Below, piece by piece: positions 35,245 through 48,100 of a stretch of DNA of 64,000 nucleotides. This stretch comes from an uncultured Clostridia bacterium. GTDB taxonomy: Bacteria > Bacillota > Clostridia > TANB77 > CAG-508. Made by a program: the position numbers and the translations under genes. The notes under the pieces were generated by a model. That model searched no databases, was not told the DNA's origin, and saw only the letters and a program-made list of their open reading frames with translations. The stretch is taken from positions 124,001 to 188,000 of the forward strand of contig CAKOYB010000002.1 in assembly GCA_934130435.1 (NCBI GenBank), written 5' to 3'. How positions within the stretch are numbered: position 1 is the first letter of the stretch; every line of letters begins with the position of its first letter.

Positions 35245-37443
35245 TTATTTTTTTCTTTTAACTTCATATACACTATCAACTTTTCTTAATGCCTTAATTG
35301 CCTTGTTTAATTCTTCTAAGTTTTCAACCTGTATGGTTAATTCTGTAATTGCAATTTTTTCTTTATTTGCTCTTGAATTTACTCCAATTAATTTTGTTTT
35401 TAGCACTGATACTTCTTTTATTATGTCTGCAAGTAATCCAGATCTATCATTTGCAAATATTTCTATTTCAACTGTATACTCTGTTTTTTTGTTTTCATCA
35501 AACCATTCTACATCTATTATTCTGTTTTCTTCGTTTAATAATTCGTTTACATTTACGCAATCTTTTCTATGAATTGATACTCCTCTTCCTTTTGTTATAT
35601 ATCCTATAATTTCATCTCCTGGTAGAGGATTACAACATTTAGATAGTTTTACTAAGCAATTATCTATGCCTTTAACAACAACTCCATTGTTAGATTGGTT
35701 TTTTACTACTTTTTTATTCTTTAACTCTTCAATTTTATCTTCTAAATCAGCATCTTTATGTTCTTTTCTATACTCTTCAAGCATTTTAGATATAACTTTT
35801 GAAGATGTATTTGCACCAAATCCAATTGCTGCATACATATCTTCTATAGAAGAGTATTTATATCTTTTAAGAGCTGCATTTACATAATCTTGTTTGAAAA
35901 GTTCTGTTTGCGTCATACCAATTCTTTTTATTTCTTTTTCAACTAGCTCTCTACCTTTTATAATGTTTTGCTCTCTATCTGCTTTCTTAAACCAACTAGC
36001 TATTCTATTTTTAGCTACTGTACTTTTTACATATTGAAGCCAATCTCTACTAGGTCCTTTTGTTGAATCAGAAGTTATTATTTCAATAATATCACCATTT
36101 TTTAATTTTGTAATAATTGGCACCATTTTGCTATTAACTTTGCATCCAGTCATTCTATTTCCAACTTGTTCATGAATACTATATGCAAAATCAATAGGAG
36201 TAGCTCCTTTAGGAAGTACCTTTATATCGCCTTTTGGAGTAAATACATAAACTTCGTCTTCAAACAACTCTGTTTTTAAAGTATTTAGAAATTCATCTGG
36301 ATCTTGCATATCCTTTTGCCATTCTAATGATTCTCTAAGCCATGCTAGTTTGTCTTCTTGTGCAATTACAGTAGTCTTTTTGTTTTTATTTGCTTCTTTA
36401 TATGCCCAATGTGCTGCAATACCAAATTCTGCTATTCTATGCATGTCCCATGTTCTTATTTGAATTTCAAAAGGTGTTCCTTTTGGTCCTATTAATGTAT
36501 TATGTAAAGATTGATACATATTAGATTTTGGAACTGCTATATAGTCTTTAAATCTTCCAGGAATTGGTGTATATAGCTCATGAACAATTCCTAATGCTGC
36601 ATAACAATCTTTTACTGAATTAACTAATATTCTAAGAGCAAATAAATCATAAATTTGATCAAGTGATTTATTGTCTCTTTTCATCTTTCTATAAATACTA
36701 TATAAATGTTTTGCTCTACCTGTTACTTCTGCATCAATATGTTGCCTTTTAAGCTCTAAGCGTATTTTTTCCATTATTTTTTCAATAAAAATTAGTCTTT
36801 CATCTCTTTTTTTGTCAATTCCTTCAACTATTTCTCTATATTCTTCAGGATATAAATATTTGAAAGCTAAGTCTTCTAATTCCCATTTTAATGAATAAAT
36901 ACCTAATCTATTTGCAAGAGGTGCAAATAATTCCATTGTTTCTTTAGAAATTGCAATTTGTCTATCTCTTTTTAAGTACTTTAAAGTTCTCATGTTGTGA
37001 AGTCTATCAGAAAGTTTAATTAAAATTACACGAATGTCTCTTCCCATTGCAAGAAACATTTTTCTATAATCTTCTACTTGTCTTTCTTTTATTGTAATAT
37101 TTTCTTGAAGTTTACTTAATTTAGTAACTCCATCAACCATTTCAGCAATTTCTTCTCCAAATTCGTCCTTTATGTTTTGAAGGGTTATTTCCGTGTCTTC
37201 AACAACATCATGTAATAATGCTGCACAAACAGATTCATCATCTAAGCCAATATCTGCAACAATATATGCAACTTGTAATGGATGTATAATATAAGGTTCA
37301 CCAGATTTTCTAAGTTGCCCGTCATGGCTTTTATTTGCTAAATCATATGCTTTCATTATTAGTTTCACATTACATTTTCTTCTGCTCTTTTTTATTCTAT
37401 TAATAATATCATTTATTTTTATATTATTCTCTGTATCAGCCAT
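35245..37443 (-). CDS. relA: Bifunctional (p)ppGpp synthetase/hydrolase Rel
   Basis: A 732-residue stringent-response enzyme. The order is HD hydrolase (LLHDVVEDTE), synthetase (KMKRDNKSLDQIYDLFALRI), TGS (FTPKGDIKVLPKGATPIDFAY), zinc-finger/helical (LSKCCNPLPGDEIIGYI) and ACT (last 75 residues). Both catalytic halves look intact. It lies between recJ and the MBL gene. Confidence 0.97.
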   Translation of the reverse strand: MADTENNIKINDIINRIKKSRRKCNVKLIMKAYDLANKSHDGQLRKSGEPYIIHPLQVAYIVADIGLDDESVCAALLHDVVEDTEITLQNIKDEFGEEIAEMVDGVTKLSKLQENITIKERQVEDYRKMFLAMGRDIRVILIKLSDRLHNMRTLKYLKRDRQIAISKETMELFAPLANRLGIYSLKWELEDLAFKYLYPEEYREIVEGIDKKRDERLIFIEKIMEKIRLELKRQHIDAEVTGRAKHLYSIYRKMKRDNKSLDQIYDLFALRILVNSVKDCYAALGIVHELYTPIPGRFKDYIAVPKSNMYQSLHNTLIGPKGTPFEIQIRTWDMHRIAEFGIAAHWAYKEANKNKKTTVIAQEDKLAWLRESLEWQKDMQDPDEFLNTLKTELFEDEVYVFTPKGDIKVLPKGATPIDFAYSIHEQVGNRMTGCKVNSKMVPIITKLKNGDIIEIITSDSTKGPSRDWLQYVKSTVAKNRIASWFKKADREQNIIKGRELVEKEIKRIGMTQTELFKQDYVNAALKRYKYSSIEDMYAAIGFGANTSSKVISKMLEEYRKEHKDADLEDKIEELKNKKVVKNQSNNGVVVKGIDNCLVKLSKCCNPLPGDEIIGYITKGRGVSIHRKDCVNVNELLNEENRIIDVEWFDENKKTEYTVEIEIFANDRSGLLADIIKEVSVLKTKLIGVNSRANKEKIAITELTIQVENLEELNKAIKALRKVDSVYEVKRKK

Positions 37444-37459
37444 AGAAACTCCTCTCTTT

Positions 37460-39151
37460 CTATAATGATTTCATTATATCTTTTAAATTAAATTGTATAG
37501 TGTCTATACCATTAAAAGAATTAACTTCTAAAAGTCCAACTATATCAATTCTATTTCCTATTATAAACTGTTCTTCTCTATTTCCCATATTAAAACCAAT
37601 TGCTGTAATAAGATTATTATTTTCTGTTTTTAATGTTAATTTTAAATGTCTTCCTTCTGTTAAAGTTCTAATTGAATCTATCTTTAGATTCTTATAGGCA
37701 AATAATGGGCATTTATTTCCTTCTCCAAAAGGTTCTAATAATTCTAGTTCTTTAATAAGATCTATCTTTAAATCATCATTACATAATAATTTGTCAATAT
37801 TAACAATTGGAACAATTGATTTTATATCAGACTCGTCAGTATATTTTTCTATTGCTTCTTTAAAATTGTTAAAATTATCTTTCTTTAAACTTAGCCCTAT
37901 AGCCATAGAATGTCCACCATATTTTTCTAAGTAGTCTGATGAATTGCATAATGCAGAATGTAAATCAAATCCAGGTATACTTCTTCCAGATCCTTTTCCT
38001 TCATCTCCTTCAAAACACACTAATATGCTTGGCTTAAAATATGATTCTGTAATTTTAGAAGACACAATTCCTATAACTCCATGATGCCAATTATCTCCCC
38101 CCACAACTATAATGCTTTTATTTTCTATTCCTTCTTTATTAATTTTTTCAAGTGCTTCATTGTATATTCTTTTTTCTATTTCTTGACGTTTTTTATTATG
38201 TTCATTTAATTCTTCTGTTAAATTAATTGCTTCTTTTTTATCTTCTGTAAGAAATAATTTTAATGCTTCATCCGCATGTCCCATTCTTCCACATGCATTA
38301 ATTCTTGGAGCAACACCAAAAGAAATTGCACTAGAGTTAATCTTTTTATATCCTGAATATTCTATTAATGTTCGTAATCCAACATCTTTGGTTTGTTCAA
38401 CTAATTTTAAACCAAGTTTTGCTATAACTCTATTTTCATCTACTAGTGGTACAATATCTGATATAGTACCTATACAAACTAAGTCTAAATATTTTAGATA
38501 TTCTCTATCATCTAATTCTAACTTTTTTGATATTGCTTGAATAAGCTTAAATACAACTCCAACCCCTGCTAACTGAGAAAATGGATATATACTGCTTTTT
38601 ATTTTAGGATCAATTACAGCAATAGCATCTGGAAGAGTTTCTAGTGGCTCATGATGGTCTGTGATAATGGTTTCTAATCCAAATGAATTCGCATATTCAA
38701 CTTCATCTATTCCAGAAATACCACAATCAACTGTAATCATTAGGTTAATTTTATTTTTTACTATTTCATCAATTGCATTTTTATTTAGTCCATAGCCTTC
38801 ATCTAATCTATTAGGAATATAATGTTTTGCATGTATACCTATATCATTTAGAAACTTTTTTAAAACTGCTATACTGGTAATTCCATCAACATCATAATCT
38901 CCATAAATGATAATTTTTTCTTCATTTGCCCTTGCTGTAATAATTCTATTTACTGCTTTTTCCATGTCAGGTAATAAATATGGATCATAAAAATCATTTC
39001 TTGTAGGTTTTAAAAACACTCTAATATCTTCATCTTTTATAATATTTCTATTAACTAAAATCTCTGCTAATGTTTTACTTATATTATGTTTTTTACTTAT
39101 TTCATTTGATAAAACAGTATTTGTTTCTTTATATTCCCATTTTTTATTCAT
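37460..39151 (-). CDS. recJ: Single-strand-specific exonuclease RecJ
   Basis: A 563-residue DHH/DHHA1 nuclease: IIYGDYDVDGITS, VDCGISG, IITDHHEP and the GGHSMAIGL motif are the metal-binding residues, followed by an OB-fold. It degrades 5' single-stranded DNA in recombination and mismatch repair. Normal length for Clostridia. The gene heads a run continuing into rel. Confidence 0.96.
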   Translation of the reverse strand: MNKKWEYKETNTVLSNEISKKHNISKTLAEILVNRNIIKDEDIRVFLKPTRNDFYDPYLLPDMEKAVNRIITARANEEKIIIYGDYDVDGITSIAVLKKFLNDIGIHAKHYIPNRLDEGYGLNKNAIDEIVKNKINLMITVDCGISGIDEVEYANSFGLETIITDHHEPLETLPDAIAVIDPKIKSSIYPFSQLAGVGVVFKLIQAISKKLELDDREYLKYLDLVCIGTISDIVPLVDENRVIAKLGLKLVEQTKDVGLRTLIEYSGYKKINSSAISFGVAPRINACGRMGHADEALKLFLTEDKKEAINLTEELNEHNKKRQEIEKRIYNEALEKINKEGIENKSIIVVGGDNWHHGVIGIVSSKITESYFKPSILVCFEGDEGKGSGRSIPGFDLHSALCNSSDYLEKYGGHSMAIGLSLKKDNFNNFKEAIEKYTDESDIKSIVPIVNIDKLLCNDDLKIDLIKELELLEPFGEGNKCPLFAYKNLKIDSIRTLTEGRHLKLTLKTENNNLITAIGFNMGNREEQFIIGNRIDIVGLLEVNSFNGIDTIQFNLKDIMKSL

Positions 39152-39238
39152 ATAATTCTCCTAAAATATAACATTTTCCTTATTTTATAACAACTTTACA
39201 AATATTACAATAAAAATAAAAAAATTTTATTCCTATAA

Positions 39239-39300
39239 ATAATAAATCACCAGAATATCTATTTTAAAGTGGTAAAATAGATATTTCTGGTGATTTATTT
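39239..39300 (-). terminator. Long hairpin ending the NRPS-kinase-regulator operon
   Basis: A near-perfect stem of about 26 bp with one bulged A and a loop of 6 bases (left arm 39240-39265, right arm 39273-39300). It lies 26 bases past the response regulator stop. The U run after it is broken, so it is longer and different from the other terminators here. Confidence 0.6.
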
Positions 39301-39325
39301 TATATACGCTTTATTTTAACTATTA

Positions 39326-40318
39326 CTATAATATTTCGATTTTAAGTTTTTCTTCTTGTTCAACAATTTCAATATTATTTACTAATTTTGCTAATTTTTT
39401 TATCTTCTCTATAAACTGTTGTTCAAAATCTATTGAATTGTTTACAGTAATTTCTACTTTTTCATTTTTTTCAATTACTATGTTGATTTCTTTTTGGTCT
39501 TTTGAAATTATGTATTCAATTATATCCACTAATATATATATAATAGTTTTAGGGTCACACTCCAATGTTAAAAAATCTTCATTTGAATTAATATTTAAAG
39601 CAATTTGATTTGAATTTAACTTTATTTTAAATAATGAATTTAAAATTTCTTTTAGTTGCCCAACTGTAATCATGTCATATTTATCAATTTCAAGTGTTTC
39701 AACCATATTCATTAGCTTATCTAAAGCTTCTTTTATGTGACTTGAATACTTAGAAAGTTCTTCTTCAGAATAATTTTCTCTATCTGTTGTAATAGCATCT
39801 ATTAGTCCTCCTATTATTATTCCTCTTTCTCTAACTTCTCCTAATAGTCTATACATAAACTTTCCAAAAAATTCATCTTTATACTGTTGTGCATCTATAA
39901 TTTCTTCTTGTTTGTATATTGTTTTAAACAAATATGCTGTTTTTAATGCTGATTTTATAGAAAGCATAATATCTGCTGTGCTTTTAGATTTATCTATATA
40001 TCCTTGGATATTTAACTTGTCCATCATCTCATCAGATGGAATTTCGTCTGCATAACCAGTATGTAAAATAACTATTGTTTTTTTATCAAATGTTCTTAAT
40101 TTATTTATAAATTCTTCTCCTGTCATTTGTGGCATAAAAAAGTCAAGTAAAATTAAATCAACTGTATTATTTCTTAAATATTCTAAAGCCTCTTGAGGAA
40201 TACTTTTTGTTACCGCTTCTACTCCAATAGTTTTTAAATTTCTCCTTGTAGTATCTAAAACTTCTTGTACATCATCAACAACTAATATTTTTGCGTTTTT
40301 ATAATCAAATTTTTCCAT
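39326..40318 (-). CDS. Response regulator with kinase-like C-terminal module
   Basis: A 330-residue protein with an N-terminal receiver domain (1 to about 125; ILVVDDVQEV, phospho-acceptor Asp near 59 in LILLDFFMPQM, and YIDKSKS). The remainder is not a DNA-binding domain: it looks like a degenerate histidine kinase dimerisation/ATPase part without clear N or G boxes. It therefore probably acts through protein contacts. It follows the histidine kinase by 61 bases and ends in a long hairpin. Confidence 0.8.
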   Translation of the reverse strand: MEKFDYKNAKILVVDDVQEVLDTTRRNLKTIGVEAVTKSIPQEALEYLRNNTVDLILLDFFMPQMTGEEFINKLRTFDKKTIVILHTGYADEIPSDEMMDKLNIQGYIDKSKSTADIMLSIKSALKTAYLFKTIYKQEEIIDAQQYKDEFFGKFMYRLLGEVRERGIIIGGLIDAITTDRENYSEEELSKYSSHIKEALDKLMNMVETLEIDKYDMITVGQLKEILNSLFKIKLNSNQIALNINSNEDFLTLECDPKTIIYILVDIIEYIISKDQKEINIVIEKNEKVEITVNNSIDFEQQFIEKIKKLAKLVNNIEIVEQEEKLKIEIL

Positions 40319-40379
40319 ATTTATCCTCCATTATAATTTAATTATATATTAAATATAACAAATAATCAATCAAAAAATT

Positions 40380-42173
40380 TTATTCTACTGGAATTTGAAT
40401 AATAAATCTTGTTCCTTTTTGTCCATCCTTCTCAATATTTTCATATTCCATTTTTCCTCTAAAATCTCCTATTACTAACCTATATGTTGAATACAATCCA
40501 ATTCCTGTTCCTCCAGAAGATTTTTTTGTTGTCTTTCTTTCTTTAAAAATAGTTTTTGCTATTTCTTCTGGTATTCCTCCTGCATAGTCTTCTATTGTTA
40601 TCACGCAACTATTAGTTTCAGAATCAATAATAGCATTTACATTTATTTCCCCATATTTGTTATTTTGTGCATATGCTTCTATTGAATTTTTTACAAGGTT
40701 TGTAATTGTTCTGCTTAACTTATTATCTTCTCCATAAATATTTATGTTTTTATCAATGTATAAGTTTAATATACATTTGTTTCTTCTTAAATTTCCACCT
40801 AGTAATATTTTTACTCCTTCTGCTACACTTAAAAGGTTAAAATAATCCTTTTGCCTATCCCCTGTGTTTACCATTTGATCTTTAAATGTATTAATCATTT
40901 TTGACATATTGTTTATATTACTATCTAACGTTGAGAAAACTTCCTTTACGTCTTGTTTTATATCTTCTTTTACTTCTATGTTTCCAGAATTAAAATATAC
41001 CTTTAAATTATATATATCACCGGCTATAGATCTAAGAGGTGAATTAAGGTCATGTGCAAATCCCCCTGCAATCTCACCTAAAGTATATAATTGTTCTTTA
41101 CTTGCAATAAACTCTTGATCTCGTATATGTTGTGTAATATCTTTAAATAGTACTAATGAGCCAATGTATATTTTTTTTGAAAATATACTATTTACTTCTA
41201 TATTAAAATATTTATCAATCTTTTTAAAATATGCTCTTATTACTATTGTTTCTGTATTGTTTTTTGTTTTTTTAATTGCATCTAATATCTTTTCTAAAAT
41301 ATTATCACTATTATCTGGATCAAAAACTCTTATTATTTCTTCTAAACTTTTATTTCTTATTTGCATGTTTTCTGCGCCAAACTTATGAGTCATTGTTTCG
41401 TTATAGTCTATAATAACTAGCTCATCATTAACAACAATAAATCCGTCTGATATTCTATTCACAATTTTTCCAAGTGCAATTGGTACTGAATTTAAAAATT
41501 TAAATTTTATTATAGCTAGTGAATAGAAGCACATTGCAATCGCAAATGACATTGGTGTTATGTATATAGTAGAGTTAAAATCAAAAAGTCCAAATGTGAA
41601 AATTACGTTTGCTCCAACAGGTATAAGAGTTCCAATTATTATTAAAAATGTCTGTTTTGAAAAGAAACCAGAATTCTTAATAGATGCAGAAAGTAGACAA
41701 TATATTCCTAATCCTAGTAATGTATATGAATATATTGAATTAATTATTGGATACGGTCCTGTAATTGTATCTTTAATATATACTGAATATTTTTCATAAA
41801 ACAAATTGTGATATTTATTAGTCCATAAAACTATTAGCGTTAAGGCTGGAATTATGTATAATAGCATATATTTTTTTGATATTTGTAATTTAGTATTCTT
41901 AAATGATAACCCCATAAGTAATATTGAAACTGGAAGAGTTGATGAAAAAATATACACAAAGTTCTCGAAGAAAATTGGTTCAATACTAAATGGTCTTGAA
42001 CATGTAATTTGTGCAACTAAAAGTAAACACCACAAAATTAGTTCTCCAACAATCAGTAAGAATAACCTTTGCAGTTGAGTTTTGTTTTTTTGGTTTGATA
42101 TAATCATAAATAAAGCATATGATATTAAAGCACTTATAATTAATCCAATTAGTGTCCATTTATCTGTTAACAT
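40380..42173 (-). CDS. Seven-helix membrane sensor histidine kinase
   Basis: A 597-residue kinase. About seven membrane helices fill residues 1-230 (7TM-type sensor), a PAS-like domain covers roughly 235-345, then the dimerisation helix with the H-box GGFAHDLNSPLRSIAGD (His near 374) and a HATPase domain (N box NLVKNSIEAYA, DYAGGIPEE, GGTGIGLYST). It is intact. It starts 9 bases after the NRPS stop, so it is almost certainly co-transcribed with it, and is followed by the response regulator. Confidence 0.9.
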   Translation of the reverse strand: MLTDKWTLIGLIISALISYALFMIISNQKNKTQLQRLFLLIVGELILWCLLLVAQITCSRPFSIEPIFFENFVYIFSSTLPVSILLMGLSFKNTKLQISKKYMLLYIIPALTLIVLWTNKYHNLFYEKYSVYIKDTITGPYPIINSIYSYTLLGLGIYCLLSASIKNSGFFSKQTFLIIIGTLIPVGANVIFTFGLFDFNSTIYITPMSFAIAMCFYSLAIIKFKFLNSVPIALGKIVNRISDGFIVVNDELVIIDYNETMTHKFGAENMQIRNKSLEEIIRVFDPDNSDNILEKILDAIKKTKNNTETIVIRAYFKKIDKYFNIEVNSIFSKKIYIGSLVLFKDITQHIRDQEFIASKEQLYTLGEIAGGFAHDLNSPLRSIAGDIYNLKVYFNSGNIEVKEDIKQDVKEVFSTLDSNINNMSKMINTFKDQMVNTGDRQKDYFNLLSVAEGVKILLGGNLRRNKCILNLYIDKNINIYGEDNKLSRTITNLVKNSIEAYAQNNKYGEINVNAIIDSETNSCVITIEDYAGGIPEEIAKTIFKERKTTKKSSGGTGIGLYSTYRLVIGDFRGKMEYENIEKDGQKGTRFIIQIPVE

Positions 42174-42182
42174 TTTTTTCCT

Positions 42183-45100
42183 CTATTCTATAAATTTTAT
42201 TTTTCTCAAATACATAAACATATTTTTTAGATATTCCTCATCAATTTCATTCCATTCAAATCCTACTTTTTTTAAGAAATGAGTTGTAAAATCGCAATTT
42301 AGCTTTATATTCGAGCCATAATTCACCGTTTCATTTTCATTTAAATCCGCTGCAATTCCTTGAAGTATAAGTTCATTTTTTTCTTTTAATAATTCTTTTA
42401 ATTTTTTTGAAAATTCTTCATCTGAAAGTATATTTATTATTTTATTGTAATTTTTCTCAATAGCATTAATAAATCTTTTTACTTCAATAAACTTATTATT
42501 ATATACATGAAAAATTCTATTCTTTTTATTTGCATACATTGTTAATAATACAATTACTTGTGCTGCTTTGTCAATAGGTGTCAATTCTAGGTATTCATTA
42601 GCTAGACTTACTGGTACATTTCCGATCTCAATAAATGACTTTAATCTATTCATAAATGCATTGTCATTAATATTTCTTTGAAACTTTCCATCATAATATC
42701 TACTAGTTAAATTTCCCATTCTTGCAATATAGGCATCAGTTCCATTTTTAATTGAATCTAAAACTATTGCTTCTGCTTCAAATTTAGTTCGAACATATTC
42801 GTTTTCTAAGGATTGTTTAATATAAAAATCTCCTTCTGTATATACATACTCTTTATTTTTATCTGTACTTAAGCTATATGTATCTGCAATACTATTGCCA
42901 GATACACTCATAGTTGAAATATGGAGTAGCTTTTTATTAAACTTACTGCAAAACTCTACTATGTTTCTTGTTCCTTTAACATTAATATCTTCAAATTCTT
43001 TATAATTTCCAAAGTGCGTTACTTTTGCAGCTGAATTTATTACCCAATTCACATTATTTGCTAATTTTTCATATTCTTCTTCCAGTAGTCCAAATCTTTC
43101 TTTTGAAAAATCTGCTTCAACTATAAAAATTCTTTTATTTATTAGTTCAACATACTTATTGTCAAAATAAAATTCAAGCGTTTTTATTAGCTTGTCTTTT
43201 GGCGTAATTCCAGCTTCTCTTCTTATAAGACAGTATATTTTTCCATTACTATTATTTATATAGTTTTCTAATATATGAGAGCCTAAAAAACCAGTAGTCC
43301 CAGTTATTAATACATTTCCAATTTCTTTTTTTCTTATTTCTTTTGGCATTTCTAGATTATTGTCTAGTATTTCTTTAAAATTATTATTTTCTATTTGTAT
43401 ATTATTTTTTCTAGTAATATTTGTATATATATCTGAGTTAATTATTATCTTTTCCATTTCCTGAATTGTTGGATTTGAAAAAATCTCTGCATATGTAATT
43501 TTTTTGCCTAAGTTTAATAACCTTATTTGAAGTTGCATTGCTAATAATGAATCTCCTCCTATTTCAAAGAAATTATCATTAATGCCTATTGGTCTTGTTG
43601 GAAGTATATCTTCAAATATTCTTACTAATTTTCTTTGAATCTTTGTAGTTGGTGGATTATATTCTATTTTGTCTGCATTTTCATTTGCTGGTTTAGGCAA
43701 TGCCATTTTATCTATTTTTCCATTTGGAGTATATGGTAAATTTTCTAGCTGTACTAATTGAGTTGGTATCATGTAAATAGGCAAAGTTTTGCACAGCTGT
43801 TCTCTAACTTTTGAATATCTTATTCTTTCATTTGAAACAACGTATGCGCATAAATACTTTCTTCCTGATTTATCTGCTCTTGCAATTACAACAGCATTCT
43901 TAATGCTTTCTATCCTTTGTATTGCTTTTTCAATCTCTGATAATTCTACTCTGTTTCCTGAAACCTTTATTTGGTTGTCATTTCTTCCTAAGCACATTAT
44001 TTCCCCATCTGGTAGCCACTTTCCTAAATCACCAGTTGCATAAATTGTTTCTTCTTTATTATATGGATTTATAGTAAACTTCTCATTTGTTAGTTCAATA
44101 TTATTTAAGTAGCCTAATGAAACTCCCGCTCCGCCAATATATATCTCTCCAATTGCTCCAATCGGTAATAGTTTTTTATTTTTATTTAATATATATATAT
44201 TAGTATTAATTATAGGTTTTCCGATTGTTATTTTATCCTCATGTGTTAGTTCTTTTAGTGTTGACCATACTGTTGTTTCTGTAGGTCCATATATGTTATA
44301 AATTTTGGCATTACTGATTTTCTTAAGTCTGCTTAATAATTGTTCAGTTATTGGTTCTCCTCCAGATATAATGTCAGACATTTTGCTTAAATATTCTGAA
44401 TTTTTTTCATCACTCAAAAGCAATCCATACCTTGAAGGAGTTGTTTGAATTACATTAGCACAATTTTCTATGCATAATTTATTTAGGAGTTCTGGTATAT
44501 TTTGTTCTTCTTCATTTGCCAGTATAATTTTTGAACCATAAAGCAACGTTGCTAGACTTTCAACCACAAAAATATCAAACGACATTGTAGTTACAGATAC
44601 AACATTCTTTTTATTAAGATTAATACTTTTTTCTAACCCTTTAATAAAATTACTTACATTTAAATGAGATACAACAACACCCTTAGGTTTTCCAGTTGAG
44701 CCTGATGTATAAATCACATAGCATCCGTTATGTGGATTTCCCAAGCTTAGTTCTCTATTATATTTGTTATTATATACTTGATCATTTGTTATTTTAATGT
44801 TTAATGTGTCGCATTCAGTATATGCATTTTTATTATTTTCTAAATTAGTAAGAATTAATTTAGAACTACTATTTTTTAATATATATTCAATTCTATCATT
44901 TGGATAATTAGGATCAATTGGCAAATATGCTGCTCCAGTTTTTAAAATTGCAATCTGGCCTATTATAAGTTCTATTGTTCTTTGGGTCATTAATACTACT
45001 ACGTCATTTTCTTTTATATTATATTTTTCTTTTATATAATTTGCAAGTTGATTTGCTTTTTCATTTAGCTCTTTATATGTTAATTCTACTCCATTTGCAA

Positions 45101-48100
45101 TAACAGCAATACTATTAGGATTCTTTTGTACTTGTTCTTCAAACTGTTTATGTATTGTTTTGTCTTTTGTATAATTACATTTATTATTATTAAAGTCATA
45201 TAATATTTTTTTCTTTTCTGTTTCTGATAGAATTTCAATGTCCCCAATTGTAATATTAGGGTTACTAATTATATCTTCGATAATATTAATAAAGTGTGAT
45301 TTCATTGTATCTATTGTTGATGTTTTAAATAAATCAGTACAATACTCAAAATTTAATATATAACTTCTTTCTTTTGGCACAATTTCTAATGTCAAGTCAA
45401 ATTTTGAATATCCATCATTTAGGTATTCTAAAGTTGCTTCTATATCTTTGAATTTTAATTCTATTTCTCCAGTATTTTGATATACAAACATTACATCATA
45501 AAGAGGATTTCTACTAGCATCCTTATTTATGTTTATTTTTTCTACAATTTTATTAAATGGATATTCCCCATTTTTTATTGATTCAATTGATATTGACTTG
45601 ACTTTTTCTATGTATTGACGAAATGTCATACTACTATCAGCTATTATTCTTATTGGCATTTCATTTATAAAAGCTCCTAGTAATTCTTGAAATTCTGTTT
45701 GATTTCTATTAGCAATTGGCACCCCTATAATTATATCTTCTTGTCCTGAATATCTTGATAGCAATATATAATAAACTGATAAGAAAAACATAAATGGTGT
45801 TATATTATACTTTTCACATATCTTCTGAATTTTTCTATATTTTTCTTCATTTAATTCAGCATTAATTCGATTTCCATTAAAGCTTTTAACAATAGGTCTA
45901 GTAAAATCAGTTGGTAAAGATAATATTGGTATTTCATTATTTGTAAAGTTACTTAACCAATATTCTTCTTGTTTTTGTAATTTATCATTCTCTAGTCTGT
46001 TATTTTCCCAATAGCAATAATCTTTATATGTAATCTCAGTTTCTTTTATATCATTATTGTTATAAATTTCAACAAGCCTATTTACAAATATTTGCATTGA
46101 ACTTCCATCAGAAATTATATGATGCATATCAAATAATAAAATACTTTTTTCTTTTGAAATTTGCAAAAGTTTAACTCTAAATAAAGGCAATTTACTTAAA
46201 TCAAATGGTTTAACAAATTCTTTTTCGTATTTTTGTATTTCATTTTCATCACATTTTTGTATGTCAAGATTAATTGTATACTTGCTCACTATTTGTTGCA
46301 TTATTTTTCCGTCTTCTGATATATTAAAGCATGTTCTTAAGATTTCTTGTTCATGTATAATTGTATTTAATGCTGTTTCAAGTTTATTTATATCTAAATT
46401 TCCTTTAAATATAACCTTTCCCGGCATGTTATAAGCTAAACTTAGTTCATCAAGTTTTGAAGCAAGGTAGATTCTTTGCTCAGCAGTTGAACTAATATAT
46501 TGCTTTTTTTCATCAATTTTTTGAATTTTATCAAGTTCTACATTATTTTTAGTTTTTATAAAATCTGCTAATTCTTTTATTGTTGGTAGACTAAATATAT
46601 CTTGTACTGATACTTGAGCATTTAGCTTTTCTTGAATTTCACATGATAATCTTATAGCCATTAAGGAGTCTCCACCTATATCAAAAAAAGAGTCTTCAAT
46701 ACTTATTTCACCAATTTCAAATATTTTTTGAAATATATTTATCAGTATATCGTCCAAATTATCCCTAGGCTTAATTATTTTAATATTTGTTTTTAACTCT
46801 GGAAATGGTAAGGATTTTCTGTCAACTTTTCCATTAGGAAGGTAGGTAAACTGTTTTAAAACAACAAAGTATTGGGGTATCATATAATATGGTAAACTAC
46901 TTGCATTTAGAAACTTTCTTAATTCTTTTATATTTATATTATTTCCAACAATATATGCACATAAGAACTCTCTACCCTCATTTTCTATTTTTGATACTAT
47001 ACAACTTGCTATATTCGGAAACTCCATTACTTTGTTTTCAATTTCTCCTAGTTCAATTCTTAATCCTCTAAGTTTTATCTGATTATCATTTCTTCCTAAG
47101 TAATCAACATTGCCATCATTATCAAATAATGCTATATCACCTGTTTTATATAATTTGTATCCATTCCAATTAACAGTTTTTTCTTCTGTCAATTTTTTAT
47201 TATTTATATATCCCTTAAACAGTCCAGGTCCTCCAATATATAATTCTCCTGGTATTCCTATTGGTTGTAGTTGCATGTTTTTGTCAAAAATAAACTCTAC
47301 AACATTTAGTAGTGGTTTTCCTATAACAGATACGCAATTCTTTGATTTAACCTTTGCGACATTTGATGCTACTGTAATTTCTGTTGGTCCATATGCATTA
47401 TATATTTCTGCTTCTGAAACAGATTTTATTTTTTCATATAATTTTCCTGAGAAAGCCTCTCCCCCAAGTAGTATTTTTTTTAAGCTATTTATTTCCTTGC
47501 AATTCTCATTTAATAGCATTTCCATTCTTGATGGAACTATTGCAATCATTTCTATGCTATGCTTTTTAATTAATTTGTCCAGCTCAGTTGGTAGCATTTT
47601 TTGATTATTATTTGCAACAATTACTTTCATTCCAAACATTAATGGTATAATAATTTCTAATATTGTAATATCGAAAGATATGGTTCCTACTGCCACAATG
47701 CTTTTTACCTCATTGTACTTAACAACTTTATTCATTGCAAAAATTAAATTTTTAAGTCCAATTCGTTTTAGCATTGCTCCCTTTGGTACACCTGTTGAGC
47801 CAGAAGTATATATCAAATATGCCAGATTATCTTCATTGTCTTTTTTGTTTAAGTTTTCTTTACTGTAATTATATATTTCTTGATTATTTATATCTTCTTT
47901 TCTTCCATTAAACTCAAATTTTTCAGCTATATTTTTTTCTACAAATATTAATTTACAATTTGAATTATTAGCCATATATTCTATTCTATCTTTTGGGTAT
48001 TCAGGGTCAATTGGTAAATATGCAGCTCCAGCTTTTAATGTTCCGATCATTGCAACAACTACCTCAATTGATCTATTTAGGCATAATCCTACTATATCAT

